Below are positions 35,726 through 44,310 of a stretch of 64,000 bases of DNA, piece by piece (the stretch's first letter is position 1; every line of letters starts with the position of its first letter). Below the pieces are notes generated by a model, which saw only the letters and a list, made by a program, of their open reading frames with translations, was not told the origin of the DNA and did no database searches. The position numbers and the translations under genes are program-made. The stretch comes from Terriglobia bacterium (GTDB lineage: Bacteria; Acidobacteriota; Terriglobia; Acidiferrales; UBA7541). The stretch covers positions 1-64,000 of the forward strand of contig JAIQGG010000004.1 in assembly GCA_020072785.1 (NCBI GenBank), given 5' to 3'.

Positions 35726-38695
35726 TTGTCTGTCCGGGCATTAGGCGCAGGGGTGTTGCTGCTCACCACGGGGTTCCTTCTTCCGGAAGCCGGGGCGGTT
35801 CCAGGGCCCCAGACGCGGCAGAGTTCCGTCCGGCATGCGGTTTCTTTCCAAGCCCACGGCATCTCCGGGCGCGGCGCGGACAGCGCGGCGCGGACCGCAG
35901 CAACGCCGGCCGGGGGCGCGGTGCAGGAGAAGGCGGCGCCGGGGCAGGCGGCTATTGCGCCGGCCGTGGTGGAGCGCATCGATTTCGTCGGTAACCGGCG
36001 GGTGCGCAGCGACACTCTGAAGGCGCGCATCTTCACGCGCGAAGGCGACATTTTCAGTGAAGAGACGCTGAAGCGTGATTTTCAGGCGCTGTGGAACACG
36101 CAGTTTTTCGAGGACGTGAAGCTGCGCGTGGAGGACAGCCCCAGCCGGGCGGGCGCCAAGATCATCATTTTCGAAGTGAAAGAGCGGCCGGTGATCCGGC
36201 GCATCCGCTATGACGGCATCCACTCGGTCTCGGAATCGGACATTCTGGACCGCTTCAAGGACCGCAAGGTCGGGTTGACGGTGGAAAGCCAGTTCGATCC
36301 CACGCGCATCAAGAAGGCCGAGGTGGTGCTGAAGGAACTGCTGGGAGAGCACGGGCGGCAGTTCGCCAAAGTGACCCCGCAGTATGAGCGGATCGCGGCA
36401 AGCAATGCGGTGGTGCTGATCTTCAAAGTGGAAGAGGGGCCGAAGGTCAAGATCGGCTGGATCCACTTTACCGGGAACCACGCGTTCAGCGACCGCAAGC
36501 TGATCCGCGCGATGCGCCATTCGCGGCCCTACGCCATTCCCCTATACTTCCTGGAACTTCCGGTGCTGACGAAGACTTACGACCACGAAAAGCTGAACGA
36601 GGACCTGGAAGTGGGCGTGCGCGGGCTGTACCAGGACAACGGCTACTTCAAGGTGCTGGTGAAGGATCCCATCATAGAGAACGTGGACGTGGAGCGTGGC
36701 GGAATTCCGCTGCCGCTGCCCGGGGTAGGGCGCAAGCGCGGCAAGGCCGTCAACATCACCATTCCCATCGAAGAGGGGGAGCGCTACCGGATGGGGCGGC
36801 TGAACATCGTCAGCGCCGACCCGGACAAAGCGCTGTCGCTGAAGGTGGAGCCGCTGAAGATGAACTTTCCCCTGAAGGAGGGGGACATCTTCGCGGTGGG
36901 CAAGGTGCGCAAATCGCTGGAGGACTACCGCAAGATTTACGGGGAGTACGGGTTCATCGATTTCACGGCGGAGCCGGACACGGAGATGGACGACGAAGCC
37001 AAGCGCATCAACCTGACACTGAAGTTCAACGAAGAGAAGCAGTATTACGTGCGGCGCATCGAATTCAGCGGCAACACCACCACGCGCGACAAAGTCATCC
37101 GCCGGGAGATCCTGGTGGACGAAGGGCAGCTCTTCAACCAGCGCGCCTGGGAAGTGAGCATTCTGCGGCTGAACCAGCTCGACTATTTCGAGCAGATCAA
37201 GCCGGAGGCCGCGGAGATCGCCCGCAACACCAAAGAAGGCACGGTGGACATCAACCTGAAGCTGAAGGAAAAGGGGAAGCAGTCCATCGGCTTGCAGGGA
37301 GGCGTGAGCGGGCTGGCCGGGAGTTTCGTCGGGCTGACCTATCAGACCAACAACTTCCTGGGTCTGGGCGAGACGCTGACGTTTTCCGCGGAGTTCGGCG
37401 ATCGCCAGCGCAATTTCATGTTCGGTTTCACCGAGCCGTATCTCTTCGACCGGCCCATTTCCACCGGGTTCACGCTCTTCTCCAGCCGCTACAGCTTCAA
37501 CCAGGCGCAGCAGTTGGCGCTGACGCTGGGGCAGAAGGTGAGCCTGAACCCGCAGACCATCCAGAACTACAACCAGAACAGCACGGGGTTCACGGTGTTC
37601 GCCAGCTACCCGATGCGGCGGTTTTCGTTCATGCGGCTGGGCCTGAGCTACGGGCTGACGAAGACCAACATCACGACGTTCAGCGACGCCTCCAAGCTGC
37701 TCTTCCAGAGCGTACAGTTCCGCAGTTTTGCGGGGCCCAGCGCGATGAACGGGATCGTCTCCAGCACCCTGACGCCGACGCTGAGCTATAACACGGTGAA
37801 TAATCCGGTCAATCCCACCGGAGGCAAGAGCTTCTTCTATTCGCTGGCGGTGCAGGGCGGCCCGCTGGGCGGCAACGTCAACGCCATCACCAACGTTTTC
37901 GAATACAAGCACTTCCAACCCATGCACAAGCACCGCAACGTGCTGGGCTACCGGGTGCAGACCTCGTACACGACGAGCTTCGGGGGGCTGCAGTTGCCGC
38001 CCTACAGCCGCTTCTACATGGGCGGCGAGGACACGGTGCGCGGGTTCGACATCCGCGCCATTTCTCCGGTGACCTTCATCCCCATTAGCACCGTGCAGCA
38101 GTTTTCCTATTTGGACCCGACGTCGCTGGACGCGGGCGGCAACCCGCGGTTCAGGACCGTCCAGTTGCCGGTCATGACCTACCAGATTACGTTTCCAGGC
38201 GGAGACATGCAGGGCGTGGGCAACCTCGAATACCGCATCCCGATCGTGGGGCCGGTGACCATGGCGCTGTTTGTGGACGCGGGAACGAACGGGATCGTCA
38301 AGCGCAGCGGGCTGCAGCTCGCGGAGACCGGCCTGCAGGATCTGCAGACGTCCTTTCCCAACGCCAACCTGAAAGCCCAGTTACCGCTGGCCTCGGGGAC
38401 GAATTTCCGGCTGCGCTCCTCGGCGGGCGTGGAATTTGTGGTGCAGTTGCCGATCGTGCAGGCGCCGTTCCGCATTTACTACGCCTATAACGTGGCGCGA
38501 ATGCGGGAGCAACTGGTGGCGCCGCCCGGCCTGTTCAACCAGGACACGCTGGACATGCTGAAGCTGTCGCTGCCGCCGGGCGTGTACGCCAACGAAGTCC
38601 TGCCGCAGCTCAATAATTTCGTGAACAATCCCGGGCGGCTGAATTTTTTCGAACCGTCGCACACGTTCCGCTTCACGGTGAGCCGGACGTTCTAG
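35726..38695 (+). CDS. bamA: Outer membrane protein assembly factor BamA
   Basis: 989 residues. Signal peptide SVRALGAGVLLLTTGFLLPEAGA, a variable linker, five POTRA domains at about 75-490 (VERIDFVGNRRVRSDTL, KIGWIHFTGNHAFSD, YYVRRIEFSGNTTT), and a 16-strand beta-barrel that ends in the outer-membrane signal TVSRTF with C-terminal Phe. Inserts outer-membrane proteins. I chose TTG 35726 with AGGAGA six bases upstream; the frame is open back into clpC but those codons precede any signal sequence. Confidence 0.93.
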   Translation: MSVRALGAGVLLLTTGFLLPEAGAVPGPQTRQSSVRHAVSFQAHGISGRGADSAARTAATPAGGAVQEKAAPGQAAIAPAVVERIDFVGNRRVRSDTLKARIFTREGDIFSEETLKRDFQALWNTQFFEDVKLRVEDSPSRAGAKIIIFEVKERPVIRRIRYDGIHSVSESDILDRFKDRKVGLTVESQFDPTRIKKAEVVLKELLGEHGRQFAKVTPQYERIAASNAVVLIFKVEEGPKVKIGWIHFTGNHAFSDRKLIRAMRHSRPYAIPLYFLELPVLTKTYDHEKLNEDLEVGVRGLYQDNGYFKVLVKDPIIENVDVERGGIPLPLPGVGRKRGKAVNITIPIEEGERYRMGRLNIVSADPDKALSLKVEPLKMNFPLKEGDIFAVGKVRKSLEDYRKIYGEYGFIDFTAEPDTEMDDEAKRINLTLKFNEEKQYYVRRIEFSGNTTTRDKVIRREILVDEGQLFNQRAWEVSILRLNQLDYFEQIKPEAAEIARNTKEGTVDINLKLKEKGKQSIGLQGGVSGLAGSFVGLTYQTNNFLGLGETLTFSAEFGDRQRNFMFGFTEPYLFDRPISTGFTLFSSRYSFNQAQQLALTLGQKVSLNPQTIQNYNQNSTGFTVFASYPMRRFSFMRLGLSYGLTKTNITTFSDASKLLFQSVQFRSFAGPSAMNGIVSSTLTPTLSYNTVNNPVNPTGGKSFFYSLAVQGGPLGGNVNAITNVFEYKHFQPMHKHRNVLGYRVQTSYTTSFGGLQLPPYSRFYMGGEDTVRGFDIRAISPVTFIPISTVQQFSYLDPTSLDAGGNPRFRTVQLPVMTYQITFPGGDMQGVGNLEYRIPIVGPVTMALFVDAGTNGIVKRSGLQLAETGLQDLQTSFPNANLKAQLPLASGTNFRLRSSAGVEFVVQLPIVQAPFRIYYAYNVARMREQLVAPPGLFNQDTLDMLKLSLPPGVYANEVLPQLNNFVNNPGRLNFFEPSHTFRFTVSRTF

Positions 38696-38736
38696 GGATC
38701 TCCGGGAGCGGCCCGGCAACGAGATGGCACGAACGA

Positions 38737-38756
38737 GTTGACCGCTTCGCGGTCAC
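38737..38756. repeat. Dispersed palindromic repeat, copy 6
   Basis: GTTGACCGCTTCGCGGTCAC between bamA and the lipoprotein gene. Confidence 0.85.
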
Positions 38757-38765
38757 GCATATAGA
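38738..38765 (+). promoter_or_regulatory. Candidate promoter using the repeat as -35 box
   Basis: TTGACC (38738-38743, the left arm of repeat copy 6), 16-base spacer, TATAGA (38760-38765). It lies 40 bases before the lipoprotein ATG. Confidence 0.35.
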
Positions 38766-38804
38766 GGAAGCGCAGGACGCGGGAGAGCAGGGGAGGCAAG
38801 GCGT

Positions 38805-41800
38805 ATGAAGGCGCTGCAAATGTGGAAAAAGATGGCAGGGGTACTGGCTGCGGCCAGCCTGCTGTTGTCCGGCTGCGGTTCCTCGGGCGGCGGCTCGACG
38901 AAGGTAACCGTGAGTCTGAGCGCGGGTTCCCTGTTCCTGCTGGTGAACCAGACGTACCAGATAACGGGGCAAGCGGTAGGCTCGACAGACCAGTCGATTA
39001 CTTATTCCCTCGGTTACGTGCCGACGGCTACGCTCACCGCCACGCCCACCACCCCCCCCACGCCCTGTCCCACCACCGCCAGCCCGAATCCTGACTGCGG
39101 CACGCTGAGCGCGGTGACCAGCACCTCGACGACCACCACCTCGGGCACCACGACGACTACCAACACGGTCTACACCGTCACCTATACGGCGCCGGCGATC
39201 GTGCCCAATCCCGCCGTGACCGTTTTCATCATCGCCACGGCCAACGCCGACAAGACGGCAACCTCCCACGTCCTCGTGACGCTGGACTCCGGCATCCGCG
39301 TAACCATGACGCCCACGACGGCGACGATCGGCACGCTCGAGTCGTTTCAGTTCACGGCCACGCTGACGAACGACCCCACCTTGAACGACGTCAACTGGTC
39401 GGTCACGGAGACCAACGCCGGTACGGTAAGTGCGACAGGCCTGTATACGGCGCCAGCCAGCGTGCCCAGCCCGGCCACAGCCACGGTTGTCGCCACGGCC
39501 AAGCTGGATCCCACGCAGACCGCCTCGGCCACGGTCACCATCGTCATCGCAGCGGCTCCCACGTTTACCGGGGTCAGTCCGGCGCCGCCGGCTACGGTGC
39601 CCCAGGGCGCGCTGTTCCAGGACGTCTATCTCACGGCGAGCAATCTGCGCTCGACTTCCACGGTGCTGTTCAAGGGCGTGCCGGTAGCCGCCAGTCAGCT
39701 CAAGATCGTCAACGCCACGCTGGCGCGCGTGCGGCTGAACTCCACAGACTTGCTGACTGCGGGGACATTCCCGTTCGAGATCCTGGGCGCTGCTTCGCCG
39801 GCGCCGCCGAACGACTCCATCACCATCGGGCCGGTGCGCCCGGCGCTGATCGGTGTGAATCCGGACAGCACGGTGCCGCCGCAGGCCGTCGCCTCGATTA
39901 CCCTGGACGGCGGGTACTTCGGTCCGGGCAGCAGTCCGCTGGTGACCGCGCAGTTCAACGGCAATTTGGCCATCGTCACGGGAGCCACGGCGCGGCAACT
40001 GGCGGTCACGCTGAATCCGGGCGATCTCAGCCTGCCCGGTCTTTATGCGGTTTCCGTGAATAACAGCAGCGCACCGCAGCCCATGGCTGCCGGCAATTTT
40101 GCGGTGCAGCCGGATCCGGCTTCGAATGGACCATCCGTCGCGGGGCTGGTATCTCTGAAGAGCAGCCCCACGGATACCCCGGCGCCCAGCGCCATCGCCG
40201 TGGACACCACCATCGGCACCGCCATCGTGGCCAACACCGGCAATAACACCGTGCAGCTTTTGAATCTGAACGGCGCCATGCCGGCGCTATTCGGCGCGCA
40301 GATTGCGCTGCTGGGATCTCCGACAGGGGTGGCCGTGGATGAAGAGCGGCACATCGCTGCGGTTGCGGTCTCCAATACCACTGGTACGGTCCGAAACATT
40401 ACGCTTGTGGATTTGGTGGCTGGTGCCGCGATAGCTGGGGGGACGATTGACTTGACCGCGATGTCGGCGGCGTCGGCGACATCGCCGCTGCTGCCGTTCT
40501 CGGTGGGTCTGGATCCCGTCAGCGGGCGCGGGATCGTGGCGTTTTCCAAGACGAACATCGGCGCAATCTTCAATGTGGACCCGGCCGCGACACCCGCGTG
40601 TCTCTCCGGCCTGGGCACGACGCCGTATTGCGTGACCGGAGCGGTGACGCTGAACACCGGCGCCAATCCGCAGATCGCCTTCCAGCCGCGGCTGCACTGG
40701 GCCTTTGTCACGCCGGGCGGATCCGGCCTGATGTCGGTGGTGGATCTGGGAGCGGCGCCGCACCAGGCGGCGATTACGGCGTCCACGGGAGCCAAGCGCA
40801 GCGCAAACGTGGTGACCATCACCACAGCCACGCCGCATGGGCTGGACCCGACGAATCTCGGGGCGGTGCTGATCGCCGGCGTCGCTGATGCCAGCTTCAA
40901 CGGCTCGTTCACGGTGGCCAGCATAGTGGACGCCAACACGTTCACCTATGCACAGACCGCGGCGGATGCCACGAGCGGCGGCGGGCAGGTGAATTTCTCG
41001 AAGCCGCTGCTGACGTTCTCGATTTCGACGAGCATACGCGGCATCGCCATCAACCCGCAGACCTCGCGGGCGGTCCTGGCGGATGCCACTGGGAACTCGA
41101 CTTCGATTTTGAGCACGCTGGACCAGACGAATGCCGGGATTGCCGTGGGACATCCGGTGAGCGGAGCGGGCTTCCAGCCGTTCAGCAACGTGGCCGTGGT
41201 GGTCAAGCCCGGGACGATCGGGGCCACCGGCGTGGATACCATTACGCTGCTGGACCCGACGGCGACCGCGCAGATTTCCGGGCTGCCGCGCGGCGTCCTG
41301 GCGGAAATCCCCACGGGGGGCACGGGTTCGGGCGCCGTAGCCGTGGATCCGGCGCGCAACTGGGCGCTGGTGGCGAATGCGGGGAGTCACGACATCAGCG
41401 TGGTCTCTCTGGGCACGATCCAGACGCCGCAGGTGGCGAGCCTGCGCATTCCGCCGGGGCAGCGGTTGTTCCCGCAGGGGACAACGACCTCGGCGTCGGC
41501 TCTGCCCGTGCAGATTTTCGGCGCAGGCTTCTCCGGTAGCCCACAGGTGCGGCTGGACGGCACGGTGCTTTCCGGAGCATCGCTGGTGAACAGCCGGGAA
41601 ATCGATGTAACCATTCCGGCGTCGTACCTGGCGGCGCCGCGGCGCTACGCACTGGACGTGGTGGTGGGCAGCAATTTCTCCAACGTGACGGACTTCACGG
41701 TGGTCGGCGTGGTGGACATGACCAGCGCGGGATGCCTCACGCCGCAGCCCGCGGGCGTGGCTATTGACGACGTGCGGGACAAGGCCGTCGTCGCCAACAG

Positions 41801-42680
41801 CGGTTGCAACACCATTTCCGTCATCGACCTGAACACCGCCACGGCCGGGACGCCCATTGCCGTGGGCACGGCGCCAGTGGGCGTGGCCACCATCCCGCGT
41901 CTGGGTATGGCAGTGGTGACGAACAGCAACATGAACCTGGCCACGGGCGCCTCCAACGGCGCCGGCACGATTTCCATCGTGGATGTCGTCGCGGGTACGG
42001 TCCTAGCGCCCATCACCGTGGGCACCGATCCCACCGGGGTGGCCATCAACCAGGACACGGGCATAGCCTACGCCGTCAACACCGGATCCAATACCCTCAG
42101 CGCGATTGACCTGAAGGCGGCGACCCCCACGGCAGTAACGGGCGCGGTGGATCAGACGCCTATTTCCATTGCGGTGGATCCGAACCGCAACGTCGCCGTC
42201 GTCGGGGCGATTTTGCAGAACTCGAATCCGCCGCAGGGCGTCATGGACGTCGTGGACACCTCCCTGGCCACGCCGGCGATCAAATCGCGGGTCAACGCCT
42301 CGCCGAGCCTTCCGACGGGCGTGGTCTACGATCCAGCGAACGGGCTGTTCTACTCCGTGGCCAGCCTGAGCAACTCGTTCTATATGCTGAATCCGGATAC
42401 GGGGTCGGCGCAGGGCGTGCGCGTGGGCGTGAATCCGACCTCGCTGGCTTATAACCCCCAGAGCGGGACGCTGGTGACGGTGAATTCGGCGAGCAACACG
42501 CTGTCGTTCGTGGATACGCTGACGATGCGCACGCGGGAGACGCTGGGCTTTGGCACGGCGACCCCGGCCACGACTCCCAGCAATCCGCAATTTGCCGCCG
42601 CTATTCATCCGCGGACGAATCTGGCGGTGATCACCGACGCGGCCAACAACCGCGTCCTGCTGCTGCCGCTGCCGCGCTAG
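38805..42680 (+). CDS. Large surface lipoprotein with Ig-like, IPT/TIG and YVTN beta-propeller repeats
   Basis: 1291 residues. Lipobox L-L-S-G-C gives a lipid anchor at Cys24. Ig-like (BIG2-type) domains, with a Thr/Ser/Pro-rich low-complexity stretch at about 75-125, come first. IPT/TIG-like segments then follow. The C-terminal half repeats the motif (A)-V-x-(N)-x-x-x-N-T-(I/L)-S-(V/A)-x-D-L, the YVTN type beta-propeller signature (for example GNNTVQLLNL and GSNTLSAIDLKA). Such proteins are common in acidobacteria; ligand and role are unknown. AGGGGAGGCAAGGCGT precedes the ATG. Confidence 0.8.
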   Translation: MKALQMWKKMAGVLAAASLLLSGCGSSGGGSTKVTVSLSAGSLFLLVNQTYQITGQAVGSTDQSITYSLGYVPTATLTATPTTPPTPCPTTASPNPDCGTLSAVTSTSTTTTSGTTTTTNTVYTVTYTAPAIVPNPAVTVFIIATANADKTATSHVLVTLDSGIRVTMTPTTATIGTLESFQFTATLTNDPTLNDVNWSVTETNAGTVSATGLYTAPASVPSPATATVVATAKLDPTQTASATVTIVIAAAPTFTGVSPAPPATVPQGALFQDVYLTASNLRSTSTVLFKGVPVAASQLKIVNATLARVRLNSTDLLTAGTFPFEILGAASPAPPNDSITIGPVRPALIGVNPDSTVPPQAVASITLDGGYFGPGSSPLVTAQFNGNLAIVTGATARQLAVTLNPGDLSLPGLYAVSVNNSSAPQPMAAGNFAVQPDPASNGPSVAGLVSLKSSPTDTPAPSAIAVDTTIGTAIVANTGNNTVQLLNLNGAMPALFGAQIALLGSPTGVAVDEERHIAAVAVSNTTGTVRNITLVDLVAGAAIAGGTIDLTAMSAASATSPLLPFSVGLDPVSGRGIVAFSKTNIGAIFNVDPAATPACLSGLGTTPYCVTGAVTLNTGANPQIAFQPRLHWAFVTPGGSGLMSVVDLGAAPHQAAITASTGAKRSANVVTITTATPHGLDPTNLGAVLIAGVADASFNGSFTVASIVDANTFTYAQTAADATSGGGQVNFSKPLLTFSISTSIRGIAINPQTSRAVLADATGNSTSILSTLDQTNAGIAVGHPVSGAGFQPFSNVAVVVKPGTIGATGVDTITLLDPTATAQISGLPRGVLAEIPTGGTGSGAVAVDPARNWALVANAGSHDISVVSLGTIQTPQVASLRIPPGQRLFPQGTTTSASALPVQIFGAGFSGSPQVRLDGTVLSGASLVNSREIDVTIPASYLAAPRRYALDVVVGSNFSNVTDFTVVGVVDMTSAGCLTPQPAGVAIDDVRDKAVVANSGCNTISVIDLNTATAGTPIAVGTAPVGVATIPRLGMAVVTNSNMNLATGASNGAGTISIVDVVAGTVLAPITVGTDPTGVAINQDTGIAYAVNTGSNTLSAIDLKAATPTAVTGAVDQTPISIAVDPNRNVAVVGAILQNSNPPQGVMDVVDTSLATPAIKSRVNASPSLPTGVVYDPANGLFYSVASLSNSFYMLNPDTGSAQGVRVGVNPTSLAYNPQSGTLVTVNSASNTLSFVDTLTMRTRETLGFGTATPATTPSNPQFAAAIHPRTNLAVITDAANNRVLLLPLPR

Positions 42681-42687
42681 GCAGGGG

Positions 42688-42707
42688 CCCCGCGGACAAC
42701 CGCGGGG
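42688..42707 (+). terminator. Hairpin after the lipoprotein gene (weak terminator)
   Basis: A perfect 8-bp stem CCCCGCGG-ACAA-CCGCGGGG seven bases after the stop, without a T-run. It may stabilise the mRNA end or act with Rho. Confidence 0.35.
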
Positions 42708-42896
42708 GCTGGCAGGGGCATCGCAAGTTCGAGCACGGGTTTTGCCGGGAAGCGATGCATGTCCGGGGTGCGTTTTCCGTTGCGAGGGGAAACGCGGCTC
42801 GGCTATACTTCCCGGTTTGTGTGCGGGTCGCCGGGACGCACCGGCGCCCGATCCCAGAGTTTTCGGCCAAGAAGATTGGCGCATAAGGAGAGAAAA

Positions 42897-43514
42897 GTGA
42901 GAGTGGAAACCATGATTCGAACGGCGGCCCTGGCCGCTGCCTGCGTGTTCGGTGCGGCAGCCGCAATGGCCCAGGGGACTCCCGCGCCGGCGACCAAAGT
43001 CGGCACCATCAATGTCCGGCAGGCGATCGTCAACACCGCGGAGGGCAAGCAGGCCTCGGCGGAGCTGCAGTCGCAATTTGCTCCCCGGCAGAACGAGCTG
43101 GAGAACCTGAACAAACAGATGAGCGAACTGCGGCAGCGCTTGGCCGCGGGGGAGCGCACGCTCAGCGACGAAGAGAAGGCCCGCCTGACACAGCAAGGGC
43201 AGAAGATGGCGCAGCAGTTGGAGCGCAAGCAGAACGAGTACCAGGAAGACGTGAACGGTGCGCAGGGTGAAGTGATCGACCGCATCGGACGGAAGATGCT
43301 GGACGTGTTGGACCGCTACGCGCGGGAGAACGGTTATGTCGCAGTGTTCGATACCTCGTCGCAGAATTCGCCGATCCTCTATGCTTCGGCCCAGATCGAT
43401 GTGACCACGGACATCGTCCGCCTCTACGACCAGGCCTACCCGGTCAAGGGTGCGGCCCCGGCCGCCAAGCCTGCGGCCAAGCCCGCTGCGGCCGCCAAAC
43501 CGCCGCAACAGTAA
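42897..43514 (+). CDS. OmpH/Skp-family periplasmic chaperone
   Basis: 205 residues. Signal peptide (MIRTAALAAACVFGAAAAMAQ) after a short leader, then VGTINVRQAIVNTAEGKQAS and a long coiled-coil (QNELENLNKQMSELRQRLAAGE onward), closing with a beta end and an Ala/Pro/Lys tail. It carries unfolded outer-membrane proteins to BamA. Start GTG 42897 has AAGGAG six bases before; an ATG five codons later is possible. A strong terminator follows. Confidence 0.88.
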   Translation: MRVETMIRTAALAAACVFGAAAAMAQGTPAPATKVGTINVRQAIVNTAEGKQASAELQSQFAPRQNELENLNKQMSELRQRLAAGERTLSDEEKARLTQQGQKMAQQLERKQNEYQEDVNGAQGEVIDRIGRKMLDVLDRYARENGYVAVFDTSSQNSPILYASAQIDVTTDIVRLYDQAYPVKGAAPAAKPAAKPAAAAKPPQQ

Positions 43515-43541
43515 GCTTTCGCCCCGGAACGGGAAGCCCAG

Positions 43542-43579
43542 GCAGCCGCACAGCAGGGCGCTGTGCGGCTGCTTTTTTT
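43542..43579 (+). terminator. Intrinsic terminator of the OmpH gene
   Basis: A 13-bp perfect stem (43542-43554 with 43560-43572), AGGGC loop, seven T residues at 43573-43579. Confidence 0.95.
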
Positions 43580-43659
43580 CTTGCGCCGGGGACGAGCGGA
43601 AAAAGGGAGGCCCAGGGCCTGTTTTGCGGGCCTGAGGCCGCTAGCGGAGCCCGCTTCTC

Positions 43660-43688
43660 TTGCTTTTGCATGTACGAATGTCTATACT
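43660..43688 (+). promoter_or_regulatory. Sigma-70 promoter of rimP-nusA-infB
   Basis: TTGCTT (43660-43665), 17-base spacer, TATACT (43683-43688). Predicted start of transcription near 43695, about 100 bases before rimP. Confidence 0.75.
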
Positions 43689-43721
43689 GTAAAAGAGCTC
43701 AGAAGCGGGTCGCACGGAGGA

Positions 43722-43743
43722 GTGGGCGCGAGCCCACTTTTTT
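43722..43743 (+). terminator. Leader terminator (attenuator) before rimP
   Basis: GTGGGC-GCGA-GCCCAC followed by six T residues (43738-43743) lies in the untranslated leader between promoter and rimP. The upstream GGGTCGC at 43707-43713 could pair with GCGAGCCC and break the stem, so an anti-terminator is conceivable. Confidence 0.7.
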
Positions 43744-43794
43744 GTTGCACCAAGCATAATGCAGAGGGCGAGCGGCGGGTGGGGGACTCTTCAC

Positions 43795-44301
43795 GTGAAT
43801 CTGGAGCGCATCCGCGAGGCCGCCGAGCGGGTGGCCCGTTCGGAAGGCCTGGAAGTCGTTGATGTCGAATGGAAAATCGGCAAGCAGCGCTTCCTGCGAG
43901 TGTACATTGACCGCCCTTGGCCTCCGCCTCCGGGGACCGAAGGAGCTTTGCCCGGGACGCATGCCACGGGCATCAGTCATGCCGACTGCGAACGGGTGAG
44001 CCAGCAATTGAGCGTCATTTTGGACGTAGAGGAGCTGATTCCGGGACCGGAGTATGTCCTGGAAGTAAGTTCGCCGGGGCTGGACCGGCAGCTCAGGAAA
44101 CCCGCGGAGTTTGAACGCTTTACGGGCCGCCTGGTGAAGATTACCACGGCGGTACCGGTCGGAAACGCCAGTTTTTTTGAGGGGCGGCTGGCCGGGTTGG
44201 CGGAGGGCAAAGTCCTCCTGGAACTGAAGGGCCGGGAGGCGCGGACGCTGGAGTTGCCGCTGGAAGCGATCCGCAAAGCGCAACTGGTAGTGGAATTCTA
44301 G
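43795..44301 (+). CDS. rimP: Ribosome maturation factor RimP
   Basis: 168 residues. RimP assists late 30S assembly. The typical ERIREAAERVARSEGLEVVDVE start, a proline insertion (RPWPPPPGTEGALPG) in the N-terminal domain, the signature PGPEYVLEVSSPGLDRQLRKP, and the SH3-like C-terminal domain are visible. GTG 43795 follows GGTGGGGGA; ATG 43759 (180 residues) lacks a binding site and lies just after the leader terminator. Confidence 0.88.
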   Translation: MNLERIREAAERVARSEGLEVVDVEWKIGKQRFLRVYIDRPWPPPPGTEGALPGTHATGISHADCERVSQQLSVILDVEELIPGPEYVLEVSSPGLDRQLRKPAEFERFTGRLVKITTAVPVGNASFFEGRLAGLAEGKVLLELKGREARTLELPLEAIRKAQLVVEF

Positions 44302-44310
44302 GAACGAGTT

